A stretch of 64,000 nucleotides of DNA from Alteribacillus iranensis (GCF_900113025.1 NZ_FONT01000007.1:26114-90113); one strand, 5' to 3'; counted from the first letter of the stretch, positions 9,406 through 18,821 are shown. Numbers and translations: made by a program. The notes: a model not told the origin generated them from the letters alone.

Positions 9406-10986
9406 ATGCATACAAAGAGAAGGAAACGAAAATTCATGAATATCACTTTTTGGACTTCCTTCACCATTATATTCATTTTTGCTTTATGGGGAGCCCTTGC
9501 TCCTGAGATGCTTGCTACGCAAGCGGAAACGGCATATGGTTTTATTGCCGATACCTTCGGCTGGTTTTATTTAGCTTTCGTATTATGCCTCATTATCTTT
9601 AATTTCTATTTAGCTTTTAGTAAGTATGGAAGCATACGTCTAGGAGGAGACAATACAAGACCAAAATATTCATTTTTCACTTGGATTGCTATGTTATTTA
9701 GTACAGGGTTTGGTGTCAGTATTGTTTTTTGGGGAGTCGCTGAACCAATGACTCATTTCGGTGATCCACCGCCGTTTGTAGGCGGCCTGGAAGCAGAAAC
9801 GCCTGCCGCTGCACGAGAAGCTATGTGGAACGCTTTTTTTAACAACGGAATCCACCAATGGGCTTCCTTTACTTTTGTCGGACTCGCTATTTCCTATTTT
9901 ATATACAGACAAGAGGAAAGAAGCTTAATTAGTGATACGATGAACCCAGTTATTGGAGATACAGGAAAGAAGCCACTGCGGCATACGATCGATATCATCG
10001 CTGTCATTGCAACTGTCATGGGTGTCGCTACCACATTAGGTCTCAGTGTCCTGCAGATCAATGGCGGATTAGGAAGCGTGTTTGGCGCACCTACCGGCAT
10101 CACTACACAGCTTATTATCGTCTCGCTCATGTTTGTTTTTTTCATTGCATCCACCATTTCTGGGCTGGATCGCGGGATTAAATATTTAAGTAATACAAAC
10201 TTAGGTCTCGCCCTCCTGCTTATGATCGCTGTGTTAATTTTTGGACCTACTGGTTTCATTTTAAAAACGATAACTACCGGTATCGGGGATTATTTGCAAA
10301 ATTTCTTTCAAGCGAGCTTGCGACTCGATCATTATACAAATAGTACGTGGGTACAAGACTGGCCCATTTACTATTGGGCTTGGACTATTGCATGGTCCCC
10401 ATTTGTTGGTATGTTCGTTGCCCGTATTTCGAGAGGTCGTACGGTACGGGAATTCGTACTAGGCGTTATGGTAGCTCCTCCCCTTCTCGGTATTATATGG
10501 ATCGGTATTTTCGGAGGAACCGCTCTTCATTTCGATCTTTTCCAAGGTACTGACATTGCTGGTGCTGTAGCTCAAGATGAAGCGACTGCTCTTTTTTCTA
10601 TGCTTGAGAACTTGCCGATGGGCGTAGTGCTTTCTGTCCTCTCTATTGGTTTACTATTTACCTTTTTGGTAACTTCTGCCGATTCGGCGACGTTCGTTCT
10701 TGGCATGATGACGTCGAAAGGAGATACCAATCCTTCCGTATTGGTGAAAATCATTTGGGGTACATTGATCGCATCATTGGCTGTTATTTTGATTATTAGT
10801 GCCGGCTTGGAAGGTTTGCAAACTGCTTCTTTAATAGGGGCCCTCCCCTTCTCTCTCGTTTTATTTACGGTAGCAGTTTCGTTATTAATGACGATACGGA
10901 AAGACTACAAAGAGACACGTCGGAGAAAGGATATTGAAAAACACCGAAAAATTGCCGATTACTTGGAAGAGGAAGATCAAGATTAG
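9406..10986 (+). CDS. BCCT-family osmolyte transporter
   Basis: A 526-residue, 12-helix betaine/choline/carnitine-type carrier that imports compatible solutes, normally with sodium. Landmarks are STGFGVSIVFWGVAEPM in helix 3 (residues 99-115) and the signature YYWAWTIAWSPFVGMFVARI around residues 322-341, followed by RGRTVREF. Two substrate positions differ from BetP: the GxGxG of helix 3 ends in Ser105, and the second Trp of WAWW is Thr327. The C-terminal tail is charged (RRRKDIEKHRK...EEEDQD), as in osmosensing members. Start ATG at 9406 follows GAAGGAGAG. Two convergent terminator arms follow. Confidence 0.9.
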   Translation: MHTKRRKRKFMNITFWTSFTIIFIFALWGALAPEMLATQAETAYGFIADTFGWFYLAFVLCLIIFNFYLAFSKYGSIRLGGDNTRPKYSFFTWIAMLFSTGFGVSIVFWGVAEPMTHFGDPPPFVGGLEAETPAAAREAMWNAFFNNGIHQWASFTFVGLAISYFIYRQEERSLISDTMNPVIGDTGKKPLRHTIDIIAVIATVMGVATTLGLSVLQINGGLGSVFGAPTGITTQLIIVSLMFVFFIASTISGLDRGIKYLSNTNLGLALLLMIAVLIFGPTGFILKTITTGIGDYLQNFFQASLRLDHYTNSTWVQDWPIYYWAWTIAWSPFVGMFVARISRGRTVREFVLGVMVAPPLLGIIWIGIFGGTALHFDLFQGTDIAGAVAQDEATALFSMLENLPMGVVLSVLSIGLLFTFLVTSADSATFVLGMMTSKGDTNPSVLVKIIWGTLIASLAVILIISAGLEGLQTASLIGALPFSLVLFTVAVSLLMTIRKDYKETRRRKDIEKHRKIADYLEEEDQD

Positions 10987-11020
10987 GTTTCGCGGCTCTT
11001 CGCTCACAGAAGGAAATAAA

Positions 11021-11058
11021 AAACAGGATGTCTTCTTATAAAGGAGCATCCTGTTTCT
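11021..11058. terminator. Bidirectional terminator
   Basis: A ten-pair stem (AAACAGGATG with CATCCTGTTT) and a 16-base loop lie between convergent genes. The minus-strand side has TTTATTT after the stem. Confidence 0.7.
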
Positions 11059-11100
11059 CATTTATTTTCCTTTTACAACTCTCCACTACCTTGTTTCACC

Positions 11101-12105
11101 TTACTTTTCATCTACTACTTCTTTTAATATTTCAAAGGAACGCTTTTGTTTTTCTTCGTCATAAATATATGTTACAGCAATGATTTCATCGACGTTAAGC
11201 TGATTTTGGAAGGATTGTAATTGATCTCTTACAGTCTCTTTACCTCCCATAAATGTCATGCTCGACATTGATTGAACGGCCATCTTCTCTTGCGGGCTCC
11301 ATAACTCGTCGATATTATCTATCGGCGGACTCATCGGTGCGCTGGACCCACGAACGACATTGAGGAAAAATTGCTCCATAGTGGTCGCTTCGTACTTCGC
11401 TTCTTCATCTGTTTCCGCAGCGATGACATTATGACCTGTCATGACATATGGCGCATCTAAATAGGCGGATGGTTGGAAGCGGTCTCGATAAATAGAAATG
11501 GCTTCTTCCATAAAGCGCGGGGCAAAATGAGAAGCAAACACGTATGGGAGACCTAACTTCGCAGCGAGGAAAGCAGAATCCGTTGAGGAGCCAAGTATAT
11601 AAATAGGGATTTCTGTCCCTACTCCCGGATATGCTTTCACATATCCCTGCTCTTCTTCTGATCCAAAGTATGTTAACAATGCATTGACATCATCTGGAAA
11701 AGTATAGACTGAGTCACTATGAGACCTTCTCAACGCGCTCGCTGTCATCATATCTGTACCTGGTGCGCGCCCGAGGCCTAAATCGAGACGATTGTTATAA
11801 ATAGAAGCCATGGTTCCAAATTGTTCGGCAACAACAAGAGGAGAATGGTTTGGCAGCATAATTCCTCCGGAGCCCACTCGAATATTCTTTGTATGCTCTA
11901 ATGTATGCTTTATGAGGATGGTGGTTGCTGAACTGGCAAGTGACGGTGTATTGTGATGTTCAGCAATCCAATAACGATGATATCCCATATCCTCCGTCGC
12001 CTGTGCTAAATCGACCATGGATGTAATTGCTTCTCCGGCACTCTGACCTTGTCTAATAGGTACTAAGTTTAATAAAGATACCGGTATATTTATGTTGTTT
12101 GGCAT
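11101..12105 (-). CDS. LLM-class flavin oxidoreductase, MsnO8-like
   Basis: A 334-residue luciferase-like protein of the single-domain group common in Firmicutes. It opens with [16 protein letters not shown] and contains [40 protein letters not shown] and [12 protein letters not shown], the standard landmarks of this subgroup. It probably uses reduced FMN; the substrate is unknown. The start was placed at the ATG at 12105, with GGAAAGGAA about nine bases upstream; an upstream in-frame ATG at 12135 lies before this ribosome site. Confidence 0.85.
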   Translation of the reverse strand: MPNNINIPVSLLNLVPIRQGQSAGEAITSMVDLAQATEDMGYHRYWIAEHHNTPSLASSATTILIKHTLEHTKNIRVGSGGIMLPNHSPLVVAEQFGTMASIYNNRLDLGLGRAPGTDMMTASALRRSHSDSVYTFPDDVNALLTYFGSEEEQGYVKAYPGVGTEIPIYILGSSTDSAFLAAKLGLPYVFASHFAPRFMEEAISIYRDRFQPSAYLDAPYVMTGHNVIAAETDEEAKYEATTMEQFFLNVVRGSSAPMSPPIDNIDELWSPQEKMAVQSMSSMTFMGGKETVRDQLQSFQNQLNVDEIIAVTYIYDEEKQKRSFEILKEVVDEK

Positions 12106-12228
12106 ATTTGTAAATTCCTTTCCTGAATACTTCATCCATATCGTAACAACTTCTTCTCCAGAAATAAATTTAAATGCTTATATCATGAATGGGATACTTA
12201 AGATTTTGGCTGCTTTCTATAGTTTTTG

Positions 12229-12257
12229 TTGACATTGTAAATAATATTTCAGATAGT
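12229..12257 (+). promoter_or_regulatory. Candidate sigma-A promoter for sqdB
   Basis: TTGACA at 12229-12234 is a perfect -35 box and GATAGT at 12252-12257, 17 bases on, is a fair -10 box. It leaves a leader of roughly 165 bases before the sqdB start. Confidence 0.4.
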
Positions 12258-12431
12258 TTAAATATAGCCGACTTCTGTACAAGTGTATGTTATTCTAAAT
12301 GAAGGAATCCATGAGATAATGAGTTACTTATTTCATTATCTTCACTTCAACCTCTTCGGGTGAGGGAGTCTTTGAGCAAACGTTTGTCAATGCCTCGCCT
12401 GCTGTATAACTTGGATAAAAGGGTGATAAAT

Positions 12432-13667
12432 GTGGACACAGGAACGAACGTGAACAAAAAAAAGAAAATATTTGTAATGGGTGGAGACGGTTTTTGCGGA
12501 TGGCCTACAAGCCTTCACCTTTCCCAAGAAGGTCACGATATTACTATTATTGACAACTTATCTCGCCGCAATATTGACAATGAGCTAGAAGCTGCCTCAC
12601 TTACTCCTATTCAACCGATGGGAACGAGGTTAGCAACATGGAAAGAACTATCCGGCCAATCGATTGGCTTCCATAATATAGATATAGCAGAAGAGTATGA
12701 GCGTCTCCTGCAAGTTATCATGGAAGAAAAGCCAGACGCCATTATTCATTTCGCCGAACAGCGAGCTGCCCCGTATTCAATGAAATCACCAAAAAATAAG
12801 CGATATACGGTGAATAATAACATTAATGCCACCCACAATATCCTTTGCGCCATTGTGGAATCCGGGCTTGATATCCACCTTGTACACCTTGGAACAATGG
12901 GTGTCTACGGGTATGGTACAGCGGGGATGAAAATTCCTGAAGGGTATCTCGACATCGAAGTGACTTCTGAGAGTGGGGAACGAATCGAGCAGCAAATATT
13001 ATATCCGACCAATCCCGGATCTATCTATCATATGACGAAATCACAAGACCAACTTCTCTTCCAATACTACAACAAAAACGATAACGTTCGAATTACCGAC
13101 TTGCATCAAGGTATTGTATGGGGAACGAATACGAAAGAAACGAAGCTCGACGAACGTCTTGTAAACCGTTTTGATTACGATGGGGACTATGGCACTGTTT
13201 TGAATCGCTTTTTAATGCAAGCTGCGGTGGGTTACCCTATCACGGTGCATGGTACTGGCGGTCAAACTCGTGCATTCATCCATATCCAGGATACGGTTCG
13301 CTGCATTCAACTGGCAATCGAGCATCCCCCAAAACGTGACGAGCGGGTAATGATTTTCAATCAAATGACAGAAACACATCGGGTAAATAACTTAGCGAAG
13401 CTTGTTAGTGAACTGACGGGCGGTGAGATTGCATACGTGGACAACCCACGGAAAGAAGCAGCAGAGAACGATCTTCATGTAAAAAATGACCTGTTCCTTT
13501 CAAAAGGCCTGGACCCTATCACGCTTGAAGAGGGGCTTTTACGTGAAGTAACAGATATCGCTAAAAAATATGCCCACCGTGCGGACCATACGAAAATACC
13601 GGCTACAAGCACATGGACAAAAGATCAGCAGCCTGGTATCCCTACTGCCCAAGAAGGCATCAAGTAA
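12432..13667 (+). CDS. sqdB: UDP-sulfoquinovose synthase (sulfolipid biosynthesis)
   Basis: A ~411-residue short-chain dehydrogenase/epimerase of the SQD1/SqdB type, which makes UDP-sulfoquinovose from UDP-glucose and sulfite, the head group of sulfolipid. The NAD site GGDGFCGWPTSLHL, the IIDNLSRR segment, HFAEQRAAPYSM, the catalytic pair in SIYHMTKSQD (Tyr-x3-Lys), TDLHQGIVWG, RFDYDGDYGTVLNRF and VGYPITVHGTGGQTRAF all match plant SQD1 closely. The GTG at 12432 has GGTGA five bases upstream; a GTG at 12450 is an alternative. No sulfolipid glycosyltransferase gene (sqdX/sqdD) is adjacent, so the partner must lie elsewhere. Confidence 0.88.
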   Translation: MDTGTNVNKKKKIFVMGGDGFCGWPTSLHLSQEGHDITIIDNLSRRNIDNELEAASLTPIQPMGTRLATWKELSGQSIGFHNIDIAEEYERLLQVIMEEKPDAIIHFAEQRAAPYSMKSPKNKRYTVNNNINATHNILCAIVESGLDIHLVHLGTMGVYGYGTAGMKIPEGYLDIEVTSESGERIEQQILYPTNPGSIYHMTKSQDQLLFQYYNKNDNVRITDLHQGIVWGTNTKETKLDERLVNRFDYDGDYGTVLNRFLMQAAVGYPITVHGTGGQTRAFIHIQDTVRCIQLAIEHPPKRDERVMIFNQMTETHRVNNLAKLVSELTGGEIAYVDNPRKEAAENDLHVKNDLFLSKGLDPITLEEGLLREVTDIAKKYAHRADHTKIPATSTWTKDQQPGIPTAQEGIK

Positions 13668-13992
13668 AAAGTAAAAAGTAAAACGCAAGGCGCCGTACCC
13701 GTGGTAAAACGTACGTCGTCAACGGCTCTTTCTTTGTACAAAACAACAAAGTTTGAGAATACAGCCTTACACATGTAAATGATAGACAAAAAAGCCTGAA
13801 CGCTCGACCCATGTGTTCAGGCTTTTTACCGTTGTCTGTAGTATATATTGTTTCTTCGTTCTTAACGATAATAGGGCAACCGGGTTTTAGAGTCTCACAA
13901 AGTGTGTACGTTTCCAGAGGCCATGTATGGTCTCGAGGATATTCCCCTCCTTCATGAATAGGGAGCCTGTCCTGCGTTACCTTCCAGCCCAT
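13660..13992 (-). CDS. Doubtful ORF downstream of cydC
   Basis: A 110-codon frame begins ten bases after cydC. Its first ~60 residues (MGWKVTQDRLPIHEGGEYPR...) look protein-like, but the second half runs through the bidirectional terminator and its ribosome site is poor (GTGG touching the ATG). I do not recognise it. It may be a short real gene extending to near the hairpin that has lost its stop, or noise. Confidence 0.2.
   Translation of the reverse strand: MGWKVTQDRLPIHEGGEYPRDHTWPLETYTLCETLKPGCPIIVKNEETIYTTDNGKKPEHMGRAFRLFCLSFTCVRLYSQTLLFCTKKEPLTTYVLPRVRRLAFYFLLFT
13788..13828. terminator. Bidirectional terminator of sqdB and cydDC
   Basis: A 13-14 bp stem (AAAAAGCCTGAAC with GTTCAGGCTTTTT) has A and T runs at its two ends, suited to both strands. 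It ends sqdB on the plus strand and the cydDC unit on the minus strand. Confidence 0.85.
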
Positions 13993-14001
13993 CCACTTTT
14001 C

Positions 14002-15723
14002 TTAAAATAAGTTTTTTTCGATTTGGACCATTTCATAAAAATACCCTTTTCTATCTAGTAATTCATCGTAAGCACCTGCTTCTATGATCCTGCCCTTGTC
14101 CATAACGATGATTTTATCCATCATTTCCAAACCTGCCAGGCGATGACTCACTAAAAGAAGCGTGTCTTGAGAAGCTTCCTCGAACAGCTGATGGTAAACT
14201 TGTTTCGTCGTCCATGCATCCACAGAAGATACAGGCTCATCGAGCAACCAAAGACGACCAGGTTTCAGCATCGCCCTCGCAATAGCCAAACGTTGCTTTT
14301 CCCCACCAGATAAATTAGCTCCTTTTTCATACACCGGCTGTTCAAGAGAGAAAGAGTGTAACGATACTTTCTCTAAGGCAGAGACCATTTCATCGTCCCT
14401 CACACGATCAGCCGCTAACTGTAAGTTATCTTTCACCGTTCCGTGGAAAAAGTGATTGTCTTGAAGAACGACTTTGGTGTTTTTCCATATCCTCTCTTTC
14501 TTCCAATTCTTGACGGACAGATCATTTAAACGAACTTCTCCTTCCGTTGCATCATATATATTTAAAATTAGTTGAAGAAGCGTTGACTTACCTGATCCAC
14601 TTGGCCCTACAATGGCAATTTTCTGTCCTGAAGAAATAGAAAGAGTCATCTCTTGAATCACAGGTCTGCTTGAATCGGGAAACTGAAAAGTTACATGGTC
14701 CATCTCTATCGAGAGAGGTTCTGAAAGAGGTGGCATGCTGTCTGTCTCATTCTTCTGTCTCCCTTCCCTATCCTCCGTCTTCATAAATGCAGACAGTCTC
14801 CCTGCAGCATCTTGGCTTTCTTGCAAATACATAGGGAATGTAGCCATGGCCCCTACCTCTTCAAATACCGTTAGTGAAATCAGGACGAGCATGGCGAGCC
14901 ATATTCCGTCCAATTGGTTCGTTGATACCAAATACGCGCCAATACTTAGAACTAACCAAGTGATAAATAAAGAAACAAAGGTATGAAGAGACTGACCGGA
15001 AATCAAGTTCAAGCTTGCTGACTTTTGTTCTTGTACATACTCATTGGACGCGACGCCTAAACGCGTCTCTTTTTCTCCGAGCTTATGATATATTTTTAGA
15101 TCTCTGAACCCATATAAAAATTCTGTGACTTCTGTCGATAAGACACCTCTCTTTCGTCGAACTTCCGGTGCTTTTTTCTGTTGCTTGATCGTATAGTAGG
15201 CAGGTACAAGACATGTCGTTAAAAAAAGACCAATTACTAAAATAGCAGCTACATAAATGGAATAGAAAGAGGTAAATAACATGGTCGCTAAAAACACCAT
15301 CATCGCTACAATTGGAGGGTAAAAGACGCGCAGGAAGTAATGTTGTAAGCTTTCAATATCCCCGACGATTCGAGCCAGTAAATCACCGCTCTTGTAGGAT
15401 TGAAAGATGGTTGGTGCAAGCGGCTCTAGCTTCTCAAAAAAAGAGACACGCAAATGACTGAGCACCGTAAACGTAGCTCGATGAGAAAAATACCTTTCTG
15501 CATAGCGACTCCCTGCTCTTATAAAGCCGAGTAATTTCACAAGAGAAGTAACAACAATCAAAGCATACAGAGGCGGGGCGAGAGCTGATTTTGAAATGAG
15601 ATACCCACTCGCCCCAAAAAGTCCGACCGCTGTTACGCCAGCCACAAAACCTGCCATGATGGAAATCACAATATCTTTTTTCTCCCGTTTCATTACTTTC
15701 ATCGTGTGAAAAAGGTTTTTCAT
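14002..15723 (-). CDS. cydC: Thiol reductant ABC exporter subunit CydC
   Basis: A 573-residue half-transporter: six membrane helices in the first ~315 residues, then an ATPase domain with Walker A GPSGSGKST, signature LSGGEKQ and Walker B LWLLDEP. CydD and CydC form a heterodimer that exports glutathione/cysteine or handles haem, and is needed to assemble cytochrome bd. The start overlaps the stop of cydD by four bases (ATGA), so the two are translationally coupled. No cydAB genes are in this window, unlike the cydABCD operon of B. subtilis. Confidence 0.9.
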   Translation of the reverse strand: MKNLFHTMKVMKREKKDIVISIMAGFVAGVTAVGLFGASGYLISKSALAPPLYALIVVTSLVKLLGFIRAGSRYAERYFSHRATFTVLSHLRVSFFEKLEPLAPTIFQSYKSGDLLARIVGDIESLQHYFLRVFYPPIVAMMVFLATMLFTSFYSIYVAAILVIGLFLTTCLVPAYYTIKQQKKAPEVRRKRGVLSTEVTEFLYGFRDLKIYHKLGEKETRLGVASNEYVQEQKSASLNLISGQSLHTFVSLFITWLVLSIGAYLVSTNQLDGIWLAMLVLISLTVFEEVGAMATFPMYLQESQDAAGRLSAFMKTEDREGRQKNETDSMPPLSEPLSIEMDHVTFQFPDSSRPVIQEMTLSISSGQKIAIVGPSGSGKSTLLQLILNIYDATEGEVRLNDLSVKNWKKERIWKNTKVVLQDNHFFHGTVKDNLQLAADRVRDDEMVSALEKVSLHSFSLEQPVYEKGANLSGGEKQRLAIARAMLKPGRLWLLDEPVSSVDAWTTKQVYHQLFEEASQDTLLLVSHRLAGLEMMDKIIVMDKGRIIEAGAYDELLDRKGYFYEMVQIEKNLF

Positions 15724-17447
15724 CCGTTCGCACCTCCTCTCTCGATCAATACCATTTCTCGATACCCCTCTACTCGATTCAATAACTCTTCATGAATTCC
15801 CGCTGCTATCAGACGTCCATGATCAAGAAAGAGAATTTTATCTGCTTCTTGCACTGTGTGAAGACGATGAGCAACTGTAATAACAGTAGCGGATTTCCTG
15901 AGTTCGTTCATCGACTTTTTCAAAATCTGTTCCGTCTTCACGTCTAAACCATTTGTAGGCTCATCAAACATTATTACAGATGGTCTTTTTAAAAACGCTC
16001 GAGCCAGGGCAAGTCTCTGCATTTCTCCGCCGGACAGCCCTCTTCCCCCTTCTCCTACAGCTGTTTCGTATCCTTTCGGGAGATCGCGGACGACTTCAGC
16101 AAACCCTGAGCGCTCAGCAGCCTCTTCGATGTCCTTCTTTGTAACTTCTCTGTCTGTACCTATCACAATGTTTTCCGCTATCGTTCCTGAAAATATATAA
16201 GGATGCTGGGAGATATAACTTAAGTGACGGAACCACTCGTTTTCTTCGTAATCCAATAAGCGTCTTCCCTCTACTTTTACTTGTCCTTCTGTCGGAACGA
16301 TGAGTCCGGCAAGAAGGTGAAGGAGAGTCGATTTTCCCGAACCGCTTCGCCCTACGATAGCTACTTGCTGGTAAGGAGGGATATGGATATTCATGTGTTC
16401 TAGTGAAAATCTCTTTTCTCCGTATGTGAAACTTATATTCTCTGTTTCTATGAGAGGAGGTCTGTCCATGATACTCAGTGTTTCTTTTCCCCACATACTT
16501 ACTTCTTCGGTGCGTTCTTCTTCTATTTTCTTTACCGCTCCTAGACTACTTCTCCCGTTGTGAAAAGCGGTACCTAATTCTTTTAAAGAGGTGTAAAATT
16601 CAGGAACAAGAATGAGAATAAAGAATGCGGTAAAGAAGGAAAGAGATTCATATATGACGAGCTCGATAGCCAGCTCCAGTGCAACAATTCCAATGCCGAG
16701 CATAGTGATAACTTCCAGCATAAATGAATTCGTGAAAGCTATTTTTAATATTTCCATTGTTGCATCCCTAAAACGTAGACTGCTTGTTTCCATTTTTTTC
16801 TTTTGACGTTCTGTCTGTCCGTATAATTTAAGTGTCGTAAGTCCTTGAAGTGCGTCAAGAAAAGATCCTGAAAAAGCAGATAGCTGATCCAACTGTTCTT
16901 CTGATTTCTTTTTCGTCTGCAGACCGACAATGACCATAAAAATAGGAATGAAAGGAGCAGTTATTAATAAAATAAGACCGGAATGGACATGTTGAGTAAA
17001 CACAACAAGTAACAAAAGGAATGGGATAAGACTCGTTTGAATGATTTGTGGGATATATTGGCTGTAATAGCTGTCTGTTTCATCCACGACATCTGTGACC
17101 GTACTGACTTTTTTTCCAGATTGACTGGTAAAAGAAGAATGGAATGAGCTTCGAGCTGCTGTATGAAACAATGAACGTCGGAAGGCCTGTTTCACGTCAG
17201 CAGCCATTTGAACACCGATGCGGCGATTGACATACTGAAAGAGAACTCTACCTGCCATAATGAGCAATAACAGCCCTAACATAGGCAGAACCGTGGAAAA
17301 AGACACTCCTTTTAAGAAAATACTATCGATAATGGCGACAATAAAATACGCCTGACTAATGATCATGACTCCGAGCAACGCAGAAAAAATGAAAAGAAAC
17401 AACACATTCTTTTTTGGGATCGGTATCTGCTGTCGTTTCTGATTCAT
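15720..17447 (-). CDS. cydD: Thiol reductant ABC exporter subunit CydD
   Basis: A ~575-residue half-transporter with six N-terminal helices and an ATPase domain carrying GRSGSGKST, LSGGEMQRLALARAF and SVIMFDEPTNGLD. It is the first gene of a two-gene unit with cydC and works in the inner membrane as the CydDC exporter. The ATG at 17447 has AAAGGGGAT about six bases upstream; a longer frame to 17495 lacks a ribosome site. Order and coupling match cydDC of other Firmicutes. Confidence 0.9.
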   Translation of the reverse strand: MNQKRQQIPIPKKNVLFLFIFSALLGVMIISQAYFIVAIIDSIFLKGVSFSTVLPMLGLLLLIMAGRVLFQYVNRRIGVQMAADVKQAFRRSLFHTAARSSFHSSFTSQSGKKVSTVTDVVDETDSYYSQYIPQIIQTSLIPFLLLLVVFTQHVHSGLILLITAPFIPIFMVIVGLQTKKKSEEQLDQLSAFSGSFLDALQGLTTLKLYGQTERQKKKMETSSLRFRDATMEILKIAFTNSFMLEVITMLGIGIVALELAIELVIYESLSFFTAFFILILVPEFYTSLKELGTAFHNGRSSLGAVKKIEEERTEEVSMWGKETLSIMDRPPLIETENISFTYGEKRFSLEHMNIHIPPYQQVAIVGRSGSGKSTLLHLLAGLIVPTEGQVKVEGRRLLDYEENEWFRHLSYISQHPYIFSGTIAENIVIGTDREVTKKDIEEAAERSGFAEVVRDLPKGYETAVGEGGRGLSGGEMQRLALARAFLKRPSVIMFDEPTNGLDVKTEQILKKSMNELRKSATVITVAHRLHTVQEADKILFLDHGRLIAAGIHEELLNRVEGYREMVLIERGGANG

Positions 17448-17686
17448 GCATCTATCCCCTTTTATGGAAAGTAAAAAATCGCATCTGTGCCACATGATTT
17501 TTTAACCATTGTTTTCTCTTTCTATTATTAACTGTAAGGGAGGGGATTGGAATAGGCAGGAGTAAGTTGTCATGAAATAGTTGGTTTCTTAACTGCTAAG
17601 CTCGACTGCGAGAACAATCAGGGAGGCGTGAAAACGTAAGATCATAAATGGACAACCTCCCCCATATAGTGTAAGAGGGGAGGGAT

Positions 17687-18136
17687 ATGATGCAATTTTA
17701 TTATGGGCAGCAAATGCCTTTACGTATGTTAGATGAGGCCGAATTTTGGAAGCATCAAGAAGAAGAACATACAGTTGTGATTAGAGAATTAATTCCTCAA
17801 TTGGAAGATGTCTATGTAAACGCATTAAAAAAGTGGGAAGAAGTCTTAGGGGAAACGCGGCAGCAAGTGTTGCAGTTCATTGAAATTGTTATAAGTTCAA
17901 ATCAAATTCCCTATTTCTTATTTCAGCGTTTCTTCCATTTTGTGTCGTTTTGGCTCCGTCAAAGTCAGCAGTTCATTGAGCTCTGTCATCAATTAAAACG
18001 TCACAGTGAGCCGATTCGCGAAAACCCCACAGCGAACATAGTCATCGATCATATTATCCGCGAGTCGGAATATTTCACAGGTATCGCACAGGCTTTATTA
18101 TATAATCAGCCCTCTCTGAATCCTGCATATCCGTAA
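17687..18136 (+). CDS. DUF2935-like helical protein
   Basis: A 149-residue all-helical protein. EAEFWKHQEEEHTVVIRE near the N-terminus and IDHIIRESEYFTGIAQALL near the C-terminus resemble the paired acidic/histidine helices of DUF2935, a Bacillus/Clostridium family sometimes thought to bind metal. The protein is about half the usual two-domain DUF2935 length, so it is one domain. The ATG follows a GAGGGGAGGGAT ribosome site. A structured RNA or terminator lies 70-160 bases downstream. Confidence 0.55.
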   Translation: MMQFYYGQQMPLRMLDEAEFWKHQEEEHTVVIRELIPQLEDVYVNALKKWEEVLGETRQQVLQFIEIVISSNQIPYFLFQRFFHFVSFWLRQSQQFIELCHQLKRHSEPIRENPTANIVIDHIIRESEYFTGIAQALLYNQPSLNPAYP

Positions 18137-18205
18137 TATCATTTCTAATAGAAGATATAATAAAAAATCTGCAATGAAATAATTTCTATTTTCATCATTA
18201 AAGCA

Positions 18206-18296
18206 GAAAAAAATTGTTATCTATGTAGAGCCCTCCTTAGGTAAACAAAGGGTCCCTAGCCGGACACCTCCTACACACCCAAGGAGGCTCTTTTTG
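18206..18296 (+). ncRNA. Candidate structured small RNA with C-rich loops (or complex terminator)
   Basis: AGAGCCCTCCTT (18227-18238) pairs with AAGGAGGCTCT (18281-18291) with one bulge, followed by TTTTTG. Inside, AGGT (18239-18242) pairs with ACCT (18266-18269) and GTCC (18252-18255) with GGAC (18262-18265). That leaves unpaired CCTCCTACACACCC, able to pair with Shine-Dalgarno sequences, a hallmark of Firmicute small RNAs. Upstream, TGCAAT and CATCATTA, 17 bases apart, loosely resemble a sigma-F/G promoter. It may be CsfG-like, the conserved sporulation RNA, but I recall that sequence only roughly. The simpler reading is the terminator of the DUF2935 gene. Confidence 0.45.
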
Positions 18297-18330
18297 TAGA
18301 TACCTCGATTAGACGCACATGTTTTTCTAA

Positions 18331-18684
18331 TTAATAATACGAATAAGGGTATCCATAATATGGAGATGGAGCAAAGTAAGGTAATAAAGCTAGTGCTGCC
18401 AATGAGGCAAGTGGGAAAGTACGCCTCCGAAAGCGACGGTATCTCCTTCTCGGAGGACCATAATATTGTCTGTCACCTAAATGTTCGTTTTCTTGGTCCG
18501 AGACATCCTCGCCTACTAAAACGCTGACTTGATCTCTGCTCACATTCTCAATAATGCCGTCCCATTCACTGCCATCTTTCATGGAAAACATCACATGATA
18601 GTTCATGTACTGGTTACACTTATCATGCATCCAATGTGTATCATCATATGGTTGATTGTAGTGATAATTTCCAGTGTATTTCAT
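18331..18684 (-). CDS. Small protein with possible Sm-like core and Tyr-rich tail
   Basis: A 117-residue protein with an aromatic N-terminus (MKYTGNYHYNQPYDDTHWMH), a middle part MFSMKDGSEWDGIIENVSRDQVSVLVGEDV that looks like an Sm-type beta fold, a basic stretch PPRRRYRRFRRR, and a hydrophobic tail ending PYYGYPYSYY. Such proteins are common in spore-forming Bacillus and are unnamed; surface or spore association is plausible but unproven. The ATG at 18684 has GGGAGGGG seven bases upstream; the longer frame to 18756 has none. Confidence 0.55.
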   Translation of the reverse strand: MKYTGNYHYNQPYDDTHWMHDKCNQYMNYHVMFSMKDGSEWDGIIENVSRDQVSVLVGEDVSDQENEHLGDRQYYGPPRRRYRRFRRRTFPLASLAALALLPYFAPSPYYGYPYSYY

Positions 18685-18774
18685 TCTTACCCCTCCCTTT
18701 CCCTCACCATGATATTCATCTATATAAGGAAAGTTACGATTTTTTCTTCTTCCCATAAGGAGTCTCTTTCCATT

Positions 18775-18810
18775 AAAAAAAGCAGCCTCTCCGTTTAGGG
18801 AGAGTACTGC
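18775..18810 (-). terminator. Terminator of wrbA
   Basis: On the minus strand GCAGTACTCTCC...GGAGAGGCTGC forms a stem interrupted by two bases and is followed by seven Ts. Confidence 0.75.
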
Positions 18811-18821
18811 CTGACTTCATC

